Source: Zygnema cylindricum (Eukaryota > Streptophyta > Zygnematophyceae > Zygnematales > Zygnemataceae). From it: 64,000 nt of DNA. Location: positions 17,831 through 81,830 of the forward strand of contig JBBHKE010002390.1 in assembly GCA_037447655.1 (NCBI GenBank). Direction: 5' to 3'. A program made the position numbers and the translations under genes. Below, one piece after another: positions 23,488 through 36,392 of the stretch. How positions within the stretch are numbered: the stretch's first letter is position 1; the number at the start of each line of letters is the position of its first letter. The notes below the pieces were generated by a model. It was not told where the DNA came from. It saw nothing but the letters and a program-made list of their open reading frames with translations, and did no database searches.

Positions 23488-25553
23488 CACCGTATGTAAG
23501 ATTTTTCGACTTGTTTTCAGTTAAGAAACAACCTTTTTCAAAGACTTGATGGCATTGAGCGTGTGGACATCCACTTAGAATATAAACATGGTTGAAAGAA
23601 AAAGTTTATCCTTTTAGCATAGCATGCGTTGATAGATATAACATAGTTTGACACTTTGATTATTTGTGTATTATGTTATAAAGTAATCAATAGTTTGGCA
23701 TCCCCTACATAATGGTGTTAATAGCTTGTACCTTTCTCCCTATAGAAGATAGCAAAAATGCTTTAGTGAAGTAAGGAACATGGCTTAATTTCAGTAATTA
23801 CACTCTAAATTGGTGTTGTTTTATTCATTGTCTGTGAGAAGATACACTCTATATTGGTATGTCTTGACTCATTTTTTATGTGATGATGGTTTACAATCCA
23901 TTGACTTATAATATACTACTATCTAGTTTCACACAACAGTGTGAGTTAGAAAAGTTGTCAAATTTCATTATTAAAAATGGCGAGGCCGAAATTTGAATTT
24001 TGTAAATTAATGTAAACCACACTGTTGCTGGTGGGCTACCCTCGAGGTACTTTTATCAATCACAAACAATTTTGAATGGATTAAGTTCATGTGTCCACAT
24101 TGAGGTCTTCACTTTGCAATACGTGGGAAAACCAACCAGAGAAGGTATAGAGAAGGTATAGACTTGCTGATAGATTTGAAAGAGAATTTCAATTGACCGA
24201 TGCTTCACACTGAGGTGGGCTTGGCTTTATGAGATTCTTATAATAGCAAAGAAGGCTTAAGAGTTTGATCTCATACATTAGATTCAATTGGACAGTTTGG
24301 TTTCAACTGCGAATGTAATGAAATGAGTGCAAAACAAAGCATATAATTAAAAGATGTTTGCCTAGTGTGGTCTAAATCTCTGCAAGTTTGTTTAAATTTG
24401 TAGTCAAAAACTTAATAGAGATTCATTTGTGATTTATCGGAAAAAGTTCACACTCAACCTTTTATTCACGTTGTGTCGCCTTTTTAGTGTTTGCATAATT
24501 GTTTGATTTATAAATGATTAATTTACGATTGGGTTTTTCTTGTATGCAAACTCTAAAGAGGCGGCACCGCGTCAATAAGCCATGAGCGTAAACATTTTTC
24601 GATAAATCACAAATGAATCTCTATTGAGTTTTTGACAAAAAAATCAAACAAACTCGCAAATATTTAGACCAAACTATACAAACATCTCTTAATCACATCC
24701 TTTGTTTTGCAAACATTTTATCACATTCGCAGTTGAAACCCAAAAAAACTGTCTAAATGAATCTAATGTATAAAGTCAAACTCCTAAGGCTTATTTGCTA
24801 TTAAAAACATATCAAAAAACCAAACCCACCTTAGTGTGAAACTTCGGCCATTGAGATTCTCCTCCAAATATGTCATCAAGTCCATACTCTCTCTAGTTAC
24901 TTTTCCCATATGTTCTGAAGTAAGGTGGTTCTGCATATGAACACATGAACTTCATCCATACAAAATTGTCTGTGATTGATAAAGGTGCCTCGAGGGTAGC
25001 CCACCATCAACAGTGTGGTTTACACTGATTTACAAAATTCAAATATTGACCTCGCCATTATTAACAATGAAATTTGACAAATTTTGTAATCCACACTCTT
25101 GTGTGAAACTCCAAAATAGTATATTATAAGTCAATAGATTGTGAACCCACCCTCGTCATACAGAAAATGAATAAAGACACCGATTAGAGCGTATCCTCAC
25201 ATAGAAAATGAATCAAGAAACACCAATATAGAGTATAATTACTAACATTAAAACACGTTCCCTACTTCATTACAAAATTTGGAAAAAGGGTACAAACTGT
25301 TGGTACAAACTGCTAACAAGCTTATCCAGAGGGCGCCAAACTATGGATTACTTTTTAACATCTTACACAAATAATCAAGTGTTAAACAATGTAACATCTA
25401 TCCACACATAGCTTACAAAGAGGATAAACTTTTGCTGCCAACCAATCAGGCTTATATGCCAGGTGGATGTCCACACGCTGCCAAAATATTATATCAAGTT
25501 TTTCTTAAGTGAAAACAAACCGAAAAATCCTATATAGTCACTTATAACCACAC
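23488..25553. repeat. Large imperfect palindrome, copy 2
   Basis: Counterpart of 11195-13045. The right arm here is more complete, keeping about 240 bases (around 24775-25005, including the inverse of the gaggtgggctttggtttttt region) that copy 1 has lost. Confidence 0.75.
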
Positions 25554-25556
25554 GGC

Positions 25557-26561
25557 CTTTTATTAAAATTATTATTACTAGCTTTATTATTGTTAAAATT
25601 ATTGCCATTATTATTTCTGAAATAATTACCACTACTAGAATAAAAACTGAAATTATTACCATTACTAGTATTCTAACTGAAATTATTACTATTACAGAAT
25701 TATTACTGAAATTATTTCCATTTCTAAAATTCTTACGTAAATTTTTACCATTACTAATAGTAAAACTGAAATTATTACCATTACTAATAGTAAAACTGAA
25801 ATTATTACCATTACTAGCATTATACTTGAAATTATTACCATCATTAGTATCATTATCAAAATTATTACCATTACTAGAATTATTACTAAAATTATTACCA
25901 TTGATAAAATTATTGCTGATTTTTTTTCAAATAACTAGTAATATTACTGAAATTGTTGCCATTACTAATATTATTACTGAAATTATCAACATCGCTAGTA
26001 ACACTATTATTGAAATTATCACCATTACTAATATTTGATAACATATTACCTTGATAACATTTGTTAGCAAGTTCCAAGTCACCATCTTCCAAAACAATCA
26101 TAGCATCCTTCCCTCCTTGTTTTATCTGCTGAAAATCGTGCCCGCCTATTTGGAAACGACAAATTTTGTGTCCCCTCCATCGCCTCCGGAAAAGATGGCG
26201 AAAGAAAAGTAGTCAAGAGTCAATCTCCTTTCAGCAATTGCATACTGATGATGTTCAATTATAGTTCCGTTTAAATGAAGTTAAAGTTCATTTACACTAA
26301 AAAAGAAAGTTGAACTAAAGTAAAGTTAAGCCAAATTAAAGTTAAATTAAATTGTCGTTAATGTTCAATTATTGTTCAATAAAAGTTGAGTTAAAGTTCA
26401 GCTAAAACGAAGTTAAAAAGTTACATTAAAGTGTCATTAAAATTAAGTTGAGTTACATTAAAGTGTCGCTAAAATTAAAAGTTGAAGTTCAAGTAAAGTT
26501 CAATTAAAGTTCAATTAAAATTCAGTTGAACTTAAGTTAGATTAAACTAACATTAAATTAA
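25557..26561. repeat. Minisatellites, second copies
   Basis: Copy 2 of the AAATTATTACCATTACTA-type repeat (about 25557-26045) and of the GTTAAAGTTC repeat (about 26258-26561), separated by ~200 bases without recognised content. Confidence 0.85.
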
Positions 26562-26736
26562 GGGAATTGATAATGACAATGACTGTTTTGGTTGCGGACA
26601 GTCACGTCATTTTGTCAAAAAACGTACGTTTGAAGTACACACAAGTACAAATAAAGCACCGTTGAGTACAAATTTGACAGTCAATCGGTTGAACAACTTT
26701 GACTTTGAAAATATTTTTCAACCGCTTAAAATTATG

Positions 26737-26848
26737 CCGCGCTTGCGAACGTCGACCGTCATAATAAATTTAGCAATTCACACGGCCGGCGACCGCGCTT
26801 GCGAACGTCGACCGTCATAATAAATTTAGCAATTCACACGGCCGGCGA
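26737..26848. repeat. 56-bp tandem duplication in E2 left arm
   Basis: The block beginning ccgcgcttgcgaacgtcgac and ending cggccggcga occurs twice at period 56. It lies beside the point where near-identity to the first duplicated segment stops, and it is absent from E1. Confidence 0.9.
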
Positions 26849-27020
26849 GCGTTTACGGTAACAAAACTGCGGCAACCACATGTAAATAAAAAGTGTTGCA
26901 TACAGTCACTTTTTGTCGTTATGAGCTCCACGGTGAGAGCACTTAGCCGCAAAATTGAAACGTAATCGTCTAAGCGTTACATTGAACTTAGACGCAAAGT
27001 GAAACGAAACCTCTTGAAAC

Positions 27021-27862
27021 CATAGTTGTTCAAAACGTATTTTACGCACGTTTCGAACGCGCGTACAATACGTAGAAACTGGAGAGGTCGATTTGAAAAA
27101 AACGTTAATGATTTTTTTCCATACAAATCCGTACATTTTTAAAAAAATGAATTGAACATGTACCGCAGTTTGTACGCTTTCCGTTAAATGAGCGGTTAAA
27201 AACATTAATATAATTAAATTATTATCACACTTCTCGAAATAACTACATCAACTGGTTAAGGACGTCTGAACCGGCGTATGCTAGATAACATACATTGGTG
27301 CACGTTCAATTCCTTCCAAATTCATTTTTATTATAATGAAATTGCCTGTCCTTCACAGACAGGCAGCCATGGCCTTCTTTCTCTACCTCTCCGAGAGCAT
27401 GCAACTTCAAAAAAACAAAGTTCGTTAACTACTGCCGTGGCGACGGTAATGGCGTCTTCTATGATTTTTCGCGTTCAGCTGTTCAAGTAATAATGGCGGC
27501 TTCTTTTCGAAATTTGAAGAAGACGCCCGTACAAAATTTGAACTCACGGCGCTCAAATAGTGTGACGCCGCAACGTCTCTTTTTGGAAATATTTGTAGAC
27601 GTCACATTATTTTCACGTACAATCCATGTACATTCTGTTCGGTTTACTAAACAGAAAGTACGGATACGTGCATCGAATTATTTTTGTAAACTACCTCACA
27701 GTTTCCGTAAAACATCTAACAGTTATAGTATTTTGTTTATTAGTTTCCGTAATACTTCAGTTTCAGTTTACAGTAGACGTTTTTTTGCGTATTTTCCAAA
27801 AGTCACGTACAATACGTAGAAACAGGAAAAAATGGAAAAAATCCACGTATTGAACAACTAGG
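27021..27862. mobile_element. hAT-like non-autonomous element, TSD CTTGAAAC
   Basis: 842 bases starting CATAGTTGTTCAAAACG and ending CGTATTGAACAACTAGG, so inverted ends match with few mismatches. The exact 8-bp duplication cttgaaac lies at 27013-27020 and 27863-27870 and fits the hAT preference nTnnnnAn. The uninterrupted site is visible in E1 near 14456. The interior holds no transposase. Confidence 0.88.
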
Positions 27863-28074
27863 CTTGAAACTGAAGTCTCGTACGGAAATATTGCCGGTTC
27901 GTCGTACACATTAAATATTTCCGCGGACGAAAAAATCGCGTCACGCTTCGCGAACCAACATTTCTTCGAAATCGACAAGCATGCGATTCGTACAAATGAA
28001 AACCGCTCGGCGCTCGCACCAAACCGAACCGACACAAAATTACAGTATCGAATGAAACAACACATAACTGAGGG

Positions 28075-28886
28075 CAGAGGTCGCAAAAGTCAAAAAATTT
28101 CATACCCGAAACCGACCGTTTTTTTTTTCAAAATCTGAGTAACCGACGCCCGACCGAGTTTTGTCACGCTCCAAAATTGTTAACCGTTAACCGACCGTCG
28201 TTTACGAAAAAAAAAATAACCGAATCTTGATTTTTCGCGACTAACCGTGCCCGCCCATAACCGAAAAAGTACAAAATTAATCAATGTACGACGGAATAAG
28301 CCAATAATTACGATTTTTCGCGTTCCCTAAGATTTGCGAAATGAATAGTTTACTACCGTGTCAGATTTGTGAGGCTTTGTCGCGTTCCCTAAGATTTTCG
28401 AAATGAAAAGTGTACTACTGTGTCACATTTGCGACGCTTTCTCGCGTTGCCTAAGATTTGCGAAATGAATATTGTACTACCGTGTCAGATTTGCGACTCT
28501 TTGTCGCGTTCCCTAAGATTTTCGAAATAAATAGTGTACTACCGTGTCAGATTTGCGACGCTTTGTCGGGTTCCCTTTGATTTGCGAAGTAAATAGCTTA
28601 CTACAGTACCGTGTCAGTTTTGCGACGCTAATCATGATGTCACGTACTTCCACGATGCCAAAGAGTACAAAGTACAAGAATGTTGGATTATAGGGACAGT
28701 ACAAAATTTTCATTTTTTTTTGTTTTTTGGTTGACCGACCGTAACCGACCGTTTTTTTTTTCCTAGTGAATCAACTGACCGTAACCGCCCAACCCCCAAA
28801 ATTTGGCAACCGAATCCGTTTCGGATCAGGCGCGGGCGGTCGGTTAACGGTCGGTCACGGTTTCGGTTAACCGTTTGCGACCTCTG
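28075..28886. mobile_element. hAT-like element (CAGAGGTCGCAAA ends), TSD ACTGAGGG
   Basis: 812 bases with ends CAGAGGTCGCAAA and TTTGCGACCTCTG, which is the hAT-type CAG start. The exact 8-bp duplication actgaggg is at 28067-28074 and 28887-28894. Subterminal sequence is full of aaccgaccg repeats on both arms. The site without the insertion is seen near 14655 in E1 (aactgaggatctgatgcg). Same family as 39857-40316. Confidence 0.9.
28319..28628. repeat. 62-bp tandem array inside the hAT-like element
   Basis: Five units beginning cgcgttccctaagatt start at 28319, 28381, 28443, 28505 and 28567, each containing taccgtgtcag. The smaller family member at 39857-40316 lacks the array. Confidence 0.92.
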
Positions 28887-29545
28887 ACTGAGGGTTTGAT
28901 GCGAACCGAACAAAACATTTGACGGCGCGATTTCAGCCGACGCCGATTCGCCCAATATCCTAACATTTCGCTGTCGATGTAAGACTGGTGATTGGTATAT
29001 AGTGTGGCTCGATTTCGTCGCGCGTGACGACGCGCATTTTTTTCATATAATTTCAAATGATATGGTTCGTTTTATTATAACAGTTTATTTCGATTCTTGC
29101 GTTATAATATTTAAGTACGAAACTTATAGTACTTCAGTTTAAAATTGTTTCGTTTCACTATGCGTCTAAGTTCAATGTAACGATTACACGATTAAATTTC
29201 AATTTTGAGGCTAAGTTCTCTCACAGTGGAGCTCACATAACGACAAAAAGTTACTGTCTGCAAATCTTTTTATTTACATGTGGTTACCGCAATTTTGTTA
29301 CCGTAAACGTTCGCCGGCCGTGTGAATTGCTAAATTTATTATGACGGTCGACTTTCGCAAACGCGGCATAATTTTAAGCGGTTGAAAAATATTTTCAAAG
29401 TCAAAGTTGTTCAACCGATTGAACGTCAAATTTGTACTCAACGGTGCTTTATTTGTACCTGTGTGTACTTCAAACATACGTTTTTTGACAAAATGACGTA
29501 AGTGACTGTCCGCAACAAAAACAGTCACTGTCATTATCAATTCCC

Positions 29546-29822
29546 TAAATTTAAGACCCGTGAAAGTTATGCTAAGGTTAAATTAAAGTTTAGTTAACGT
29601 TTAGTTAGAGTTAAAATAAAGTTATGTTGAAAGATCCTAAAGTACCGTTAACATTTCAGTTAAATGTTCTCTTACATCCCCGTAAGAGTTCCGTGAATAT
29701 TCAATTACACTTGGTTATAGTTTCGTTTAAGTTAAGTTGAAGTTAAAGCTCCGTTAATTTTAAGTTAAAGTTAAGGTAAATTGCAAATAAAGTTAAGTAA
29801 AACTTAAGTTATAGTAAAATTA
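29546..29822. repeat. GTTAAAGTT-type repeat between foldback elements E2 and E3
   Basis: Degenerate ttaaagtta/gttaaattaaag units fill the gap between two foldback elements. See the similar stretch at 13762-14064. Confidence 0.75.
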
Positions 29823-31216
29823 GGGAATTGATCATGGTAGGGACTGTTTTGATTGAGCACAATCACTTACGTCATTTTGTCAAAAATGGTACGTTCGAAG
29901 TACACATTTGTACAAGTAAAGTACCGTTGAGTCTAAATTTGACGGTCAATCGGTTGGACAATATTGACTTGCAAAATATTGTTTCAAAAGCTTAAACTTT
30001 TGCCGCGCTTGCGAACGTCGACCGTCATAAAAAAATTAACAATTCACATGGCCGGCGAACGTTTAAGGTAACAAAACTGTGGCAACCACATGTTAATAAA
30101 AGTTTTGCAGACTGTCACTTTTTGTCGTTACGTGAGCTCCACGGTGAAAGCGCGTTTGACATTAACTTAGCCGCAAATTTGAAATTTAGTCGTGTAGCGT
30201 TACATTGAACTAGACGCAAACTGTAACGAAACCTCTTTAAACTGAAGTACCGTAAGTCTTGTACGGAAATATTTCATTGCACGAAACGTAATAAAGTGTC
30301 AGACGATGGCGTATCCGATAATGCATCCGACGGTCCATGTTTACGCCCATAAACGTGGCGAATAGAATCCCTCATTCATTAGGCTTGTTTTTGTGGCATT
30401 TTAAATTTATTAGTACGGCACTGTACGAAAGAGTACGGCTTTCAATAGACAACGACATTTTTCCCCTAATGGAACCTTACCTTTAGCCGCATAATTGAAA
30501 TTTAGTCGTGTAAGCGTTACATTGAACTTAGACGCAAACTGAAACGAAACCTTTTTAAACTGAAGTACTATAAGTCCTGTACGGAAATAATTAAACGCAC
30601 GAAACGAAATTTCACTGTCAATGTAGAAATGTTGATTCATAGATAGTGTGGCTCGATTTCGTCGCGCGTGACGACGCGCATTTTTTTCATTTAATTTCAA
30701 TTGATACTTTTACGCCGGTTCGTTTTATTAGAGTGTACAATGTTTATTACGTTTCGTGCGTTGAAATATTTCTGTACAAGACTTACAATACTTCAGTTTA
30801 AAGAGGTTTCGTTACAGTTTGCGTATAGTTCAATGTAAAGCTACACGACTAAATTTCAATTTTGCGGCTAAGTTAATGTCCAACGTGCTTTCACCGTGGA
30901 GCTCACGTAACGACAAAAAGTGACTGTCTGCAACACTTTTATTAACATATGGTTGCTGCAGTTTTGTCACCGTAAACGTTCGTCGGCCGTGTGAATCGCT
31001 AATTTTTTGATGACGATCGACGTTCGCAAGCGCGGTAAAAGTTTAAGCGGTTGAAACAATATTTTGAAAGTCAGAGCTGTCTAACCGATTGACCGTCAAA
31101 TTTAGACCTCAACGCTACTTTATTTGTACAAATGTGTATTTCGAACGTACCATTTTTGACAAAATGACGTAAGTGACTGTGCGCAACCAAAACAGTCACT
31201 GCCATGATCAATTCCC
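29823..31216. mobile_element. Foldback element E3 with exact 8-bp TSD TAAAATTA
   Basis: Starts GGGAATTGATCATGG and ends CCATGATCAATTCCC. The exact 8-bp duplication taaaatta is at 29815-29822 and 31217-31224. The arms are inverted repeats over several hundred bases (for example gttgaacttttgccgcgcttgcg-like blocks on both sides). Sequence differs clearly from E1/E2, so it is another subfamily. No transposase is encoded. Confidence 0.88.
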
Positions 31217-31367
31217 TAAAATTAACGTTAAAGTTTTGTTAAAATTGCCGTTAAAGTCTTGTTAGAGATCCGTTAGAGTTCGTTAAAGTCCAGTTACAAT
31301 TCAGTTACAGATTTGTTACAAACACTTTAGAATTCCGTTAAAGTTCCATTAGAGTTCAGATTTATTA
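31217..31367. repeat. GTTAAAGTT-type repeat between E3 and E4
   Basis: Short degenerate repeats (gttaaagt, gttagag, gttacaat) between two foldback elements. Confidence 0.7.
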
Positions 31368-31492
31368 GATTTGATCATGGCGGTGACTGTTTTGGTTGCG
31401 CACAGGCACTGACTGTTTTGGTTGCGCACAGGCACTTTACGTCATTATGTCAAAATTGTACGTTTGAAGTACACATTGGTACAAGTAAAGTA

Positions 31493-31993
31493 CACCGCGA
31501 ATCGTAATTAAAGTAAATTACTCTAATTCGGTTGCTCGAAATTTCGACTCTATCACATGAAATAGAGTAAATGATTATAGTTTTTTCATTATTCTATTTA
31601 AGGTAAAGACTAATTAGCGTTTTTAATTCTAATGTAGGTTTGTTTTAAATAGTGTGGAGTACGGATGACCTCCGACCGTGCAAAATTGTACTTTATTAAG
31701 TAAAAAAGTACAAATAATGATATAATACAGGTCGTTATCATGTAACTGCGTTTTAACAAACCGCATATTGCAAATGTCATAGTGACGATAAACTCTACGT
31801 TTTGCCAAATTTTGTACGAATACCTTATTTACAGTAGAGAATATTAGCGTGCCAAATTAGAGTACTAAAATAAATTAGAGTAAACTTCATAGTTGAAACA
31901 GCTATATCACATAAATTAGCGTTTATTACTCTAATTGTTTTTTTTAGTTTTTGTACTCTAATTTTTTCATTGCTCTAATTACGATTCGCGGTG
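31493..31993. mobile_element. MITE (CACCGCGAATCG ends) with proven empty site
   Basis: 501 bases with inverted ends CACCGCGAATCG and CGATTCGCGGTG, flanked by TA. The uninterrupted site acaagtaaagtaccgttgag is present in foldback E3 near 29913. This fixes TA as the target duplication and the element ends exactly. Confidence 0.92.
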
Positions 31994-32275
31994 TACCGTT
32001 GAGTCTAAATTTGACGGTCAACCAACTTTGTACACTATGATAAAAGTATAAAACGAATTGGCGTACAAAATATCAATTGAAATTAAATGAAAAAAACGTG
32101 CGTCGTCACGCGTGATGAAATCAAGTCACACTATCTACGAACCAACATTCTTACATGAGAGCGAAATTTCCTTTTGTGCGTTTTAATATTTTCGTACAAG
32201 ATTTACAGTACCCTCAGCTTAAAGAGGTTTCGTTTCAATTTGCGTCTAAGTTCAATGTAACGCTTAGACGACTAA

Positions 32276-33239
32276 GGGTACTTTCGCTTGTGCTAAAGTT
32301 ATAGTTATTTTCTGTCGTTTTCCTCCATAACTTAGAAAAAACGTGAAAATCCGCAGCCGTACCAAAATGTTGAAATTACCACCGTACAAGTTGCATTACC
32401 GTGAAACTTTATATGTACTACAGTTGGTCGTCTATCGCGATGTAGTTTGTCGTCTAGCACATTTCGACCCAATTTCGCGTCCCTTCAGCTCATCTTCAAA
32501 CTTTATATAAAATCACCTCGTGAGGTGATTTTAAATATAGTTATATGAGGTGAGTGAATAGGCAGGCGATGTCGCACGTGTCAAATTTTTTTGACAATAT
32601 TGTGCGCGGAGTACCAAAAAAAAAACCCACCGCACGTTTGCTGCGTTGTGCGTGACTTTTTTTCTGTGCATTTTTTTCCGTACAAGGGCCGGGGAGGGGG
32701 TTTCGACCAACGGACGCCATTTCGCAAAAGCAAAGTTCGTGAAAGCGCCTCTCTCTCTCTCACTCTCCCATTGACGCGTCTATCTTACAATTTTTGCAAT
32801 GAAAAAAGGCAAGAAAGGTATCAAATGAAAAATATATAAAAAATATTTATTTTGGCTGTCTTTTATTTTATTTTGGTGGCAAGTAGAGTGAAAACGGACA
32901 AAAAAACAAAATAGGGAAACCATGGTGGAATGTTTTGGAATTAGTGACGTCGACGCTAACATAATTTGAGCGTGACGTCAAAATGTCACAAACCGTAAAC
33001 ATCTACGATGTCACAAGTAGCTAGACGTCTACAACCGTCGCTATTTTATAAACGTCATCAATTGCCGCGAGTTTTTTACTCGTCTACAATCGTCACAAAT
33101 TACACCCACGTCTACTTCCATCACAATCTAAAGTTACGATTTCATTTCTTTACATACGAATGCTCTGAAAGTTGTAAGGATAATCTTCGCTAGAAAACAA
33201 AGTAACAAGACTAAGTTTCGGTTACATGCGAAAGTACCC
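32276..33239. mobile_element. PIF/Harbinger-like element, TSD TAA
   Basis: 964 bases between GGGTACTTTCGC and GCGAAAGTACCC. Flanking taa is at 32273-32275 and 33240-33242. The uninterrupted site (acgactaaatttcaatttt) is present in E3 near 30845. Three-base TAA/TTA duplication and GGG-starting ends fit PIF/Harbinger. The interior has a hairpin at 32510-32533 (AAAATCACCTC, 2-base loop, inverse) and no transposase. Confidence 0.8.
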
Positions 33240-33275
33240 TAAATTTCAATTTTTCGACTGAGTTTATATCCAACG

Positions 33276-34900
33276 CAAAGTTCAAAAGTGTTGTCCATAG
33301 CCATTTCTAGCCATGGATTCACCCTCGGAAGTACCACAGACTACCCTAAAAACAGCGTACTTTGGATAGACACAGAATTCAACAGAATTAACAAAACAAG
33401 CTGAAACTAAATTAACAGATATTATATAGGCTATAAAATAACCTCACAAAGTTTCAGATAAAAATAATAAACAGAGTGATCACATCATCTAGTCAAAGTT
33501 GCAGAAAAACAGTCTGTCAGAAATTTGATTAAACAGACTAACTTCACAATGAAGTAAAACACAGACCAGGCACACAATAGACCTGCAAATCTGTGACAAT
33601 ATTAACAATACAAATAGGAACACACATGCAGAATTTCAGACAATTCTGCCAACAGATCTCAGAGAAATCCTCAGATAAAATTACCAAAAATCCCCATAAA
33701 CAGTTTTTGGTCCAAAATGACGAAGTCCTACAAATATACACTAGAGCTCACTACTGAATGTACGGAGGCATACCAACCGTATGTAACCCGAATACTTCGT
33801 GACAAATCAAAATGAATAGATTTACACTAATACCTAATACACATAGGACAAAACATTGTTGCAAATATTTACAAACCTTACAAATTTCATCAAACGAATC
33901 TGGACCGTCCAATATAAATATCATGTGATGGACGCGATTTCGCGTCCCACTTAATTCCTTTTTCACGTCCTTTTAATTTTCCTCGTACATCTACTCCCCC
34001 AATCCGCAAACCATTCGAACCACCACATTAATTTCGTTAATTAAATACGCACGCGAACACGCGCACTCACGAAACGTCGTGTGTGCACGAAACCAACTTT
34101 TCAAAAACCAACAAAAAGTAGGTGAAAGTAGGCCCATACAATATGCCTATTGTATGTAAAAGATACAGTATGACTGTAAGACCCATATTGTATGGGTCGC
34201 AAAATGAAAAAAAACAGTAACAGGGTTGAGTTCCACATCGATCAATAGAGAATTAAACATCATGTCTAAATTTTGAAAAACATTCGGACAATTTTTTTTT
34301 TCTGCGAGTGTTTAGGTATTTTTTATTTTAACCGTCAGATTTTGGACGATCGGACGGTCGCTGATCAAAGTAGCGACCTAATAATATCACATCAAAAACC
34401 CATAACACAACTTACGATAGGACTATCTGTCATATTAGCGCCTGCAATTTTTGAAGGCCACACTAAACAAAGCCTCAAATTGACTAACCAGGCAGTATGG
34501 GACGATAAAAAAAAAAATTCCCACACTGCCAAAAATATTACCAAAACCTACTCGTTGGTGGCTGCAAAAACACTTTGGTTGTTTTGCCCTTTCTGAAAAA
34601 ACTATGATCTCTCTGTACTCTCTCTCATCCCTCTCCACCACTCTAATTTTAACTCCTCCGCACTTAATTCACTTCACCAAATTTTGTTTGGTTTGCCGTC
34701 CGCGTTTTTTGTTTTTTCCGAGTTTTCTTTCCCGCAGTATGTCATATTACGTCGTGTTAGTTCGCTAAAAAGTTTCGTCCGGCGGCGTGTGCTGTACTAT
34801 GATCATACGTCATACAGTATGCCTACTCTACGCGAGTTTTGTGCCATGTTTTGTGCGCCTACCAAAGGCCTACCATAAAAACGCCTACTTTTGAAATATG
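33276..34900. mobile_element. hAT-like element (AAAGTAGG family), split by a solo LTR
   Basis: Left end caaagttcaaaag, then a solo LTR, then the continuation tagg/gtgaaagtaggcccatac, and right end cgcctacttttgaaatatg at 34900. It matches the family at 37117, 38174 and 47523, including catacaatatgcctattgtatg-like hairpins and the gggttgagtt block. Its target duplication is no longer clear, so it is older than the 38174 and 47523 copies. Confidence 0.7.
33289..34113. mobile_element. Solo LTR with TSD AAAAG
   Basis: 825 bases starting TGTTGTCCATAGCC and ending AAAAACCAACA, same family as 18617-19439. The exact 5-bp duplication aaaag lies at 33284-33288 and 34114-34118. Removing it restores the start of the hAT-like element (ttcaaaagtagg). 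Confidence 0.9.
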
Positions 34901-35229
34901 AAACAACCTGCTCTCACCGTGGAGCTCACGAAACGACAAAAAGTGACTGTATGCAACACTTTTATTTTACATGGTTGCGCACATTACTACTGTAACGCTC
35001 ACAGCCGTGAATTGTAAATTATATTATGATGGTCGGCTTCGCGAATGGCAAACTTTAACCGGTTGAAACAATATTTTGAAAGTCAAAGTTGTCCAACCGA
35101 TTGACCGTCAAATTTAGACTCAACGGTACTTTACTTGTCCCAATGTGTACCTCAAACGTACAATTTTTTACAAAATGACGTAAGTGAGTGTGCGCAACCA
35201 AAACAGTCACAACCATGATTAATTCTCTT

Positions 35230-35500
35230 AATTAAAGTTCAATTACAATTCCGTTGAAGTAAAGTTAAACTGTTAAACTTAAGTTAAATTTAAAGTTTGG
35301 TTGATGTTTTTTTTAAATTCCGTTAATGTTCTGTTAGAGTTCAATCCCACCCTTTAGAATTTCGCTAAACTTCCATTAGAGTTCAATTAAAGTTTCCCTA
35401 AATTTAAGTTAAAGCTGTTAATTGAATTTTAAGTTAATTTAAAGATTTGCCAAACTCCCACAAGTTAGTTTAGTTAAGGTTTAGTTAACTGTATAAAATT
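35230..35500. repeat. GTTAAAGTT-type repeat right of E4
   Basis: Degenerate agttaaagtt/ttaaagttcaatt units, as beside the other foldback elements. Confidence 0.7.
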
Positions 35501-36392
35501 TAGCAATTTCGTTCAGTTTGTATGTCAAGTAAGATAATGCTGACATTGAGTTAACCTGATAAGGAAGCCCATTAAAACGCGCAAAGTGAAGTTCGCCAGT
35601 GAAGTTGTTCAGTTAAAAGCAAGAAGTCCCGTAAAAGTGCTGCCAGTTAATAGCAAACACCTCGCTGTAACATGACAGAATACGAAAAATGAAAAAAGTA
35701 TTGAATAAAACAAAAGAGCTTCTGGCGTCAAGTACGAAAAACCGCCAGGTGCAAGCATAAATAGGTCCGTTCGAGAACATACGCTGGAAAAGAAACATTA
35801 TAATACACGACACAGGAAAAAAGGCAAACAAGACAAAAAAATATATATACGTTACAAAGAATAAAACGTTACTTAGACATAACACGTTAAAACAATATCA
35901 CGCTCGTTAATGATAAAAACAAAAAAGCCAAAGTAGGCATCAAAACGACAAAATAAACGTTGGAGTACGAATCGACAAAGCCTGCATAGTTCCGTTGGAA
36001 TCTACGCTAGAAAACGGACGTTAGAACATGATGAAAATGAAAGGCAAAGTACATAAAGACAAAACCAAGATAGACAATACAATAAAATCGACAAATGAAA
36101 TAAGGAACGTTAGGAAAACACACCAAAACATAAAATGTTACGCGAAGAGCCACAATAAAGGTACGGTGGACAACAAAATGACAATGGAAAACGCAATCTC
36201 TAAAGTACATATTGACGAATCAAGAAAATAGTTCTGTTGGAATACGTGCCCTGACAAAAAAGACTTTGGAATGAACAACACGTGAAAAAAAAAGCAAACT
36301 GACAAATCAAATATAGACATTACAGCGAAATAGACCAAAAAGAAAAGGTACTTTAGAATCACTAAAGTACACGTCAAAGCGAAAAAAAAATT
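35501..36392. repeat. A-rich stretch with a weak ~235-bp periodicity
   Basis: A-rich DNA in which variants of gttccgttggaatctacgct recur near 35764, 35990 and 36231, each followed by an aaaac/gaaaag stretch. The copies are strongly diverged. No gene is supported, although short reading frames are open. Confidence 0.4.

Larger units (their letters stand above)
26562..29545. mobile_element. Foldback element E2 carrying two hAT-like insertions
   Basis: Same termini as E1 (GGGAATTGATAATGAC and its inverse). Flanks taaattaa and taaattta differ at one of eight bases. Subtracting the two nested hAT-like elements and a 56-base tandem duplication leaves ~1.26 kb, matching the 1.255 kb of E1. No transposase is encoded. 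Confidence 0.85.
31368..35229. mobile_element. Foldback element E4 with several nested insertions
   Basis: The left arm starts near agatttgatcatggcggtgac and the right arm ends near aaccatgattaattctct, degraded forms of the family termini. Host sequence of the arms can be followed across each insertion: 31493-31993 (MITE), 32276-33239 (Harbinger-like) and 33276-34900 (hAT-like, itself holding a solo LTR). Without these about 0.77 kb of foldback DNA remains. A 26-base unit (gactgttttggttgcgcaca...) is duplicated at 31384-31435. Confidence 0.75.
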
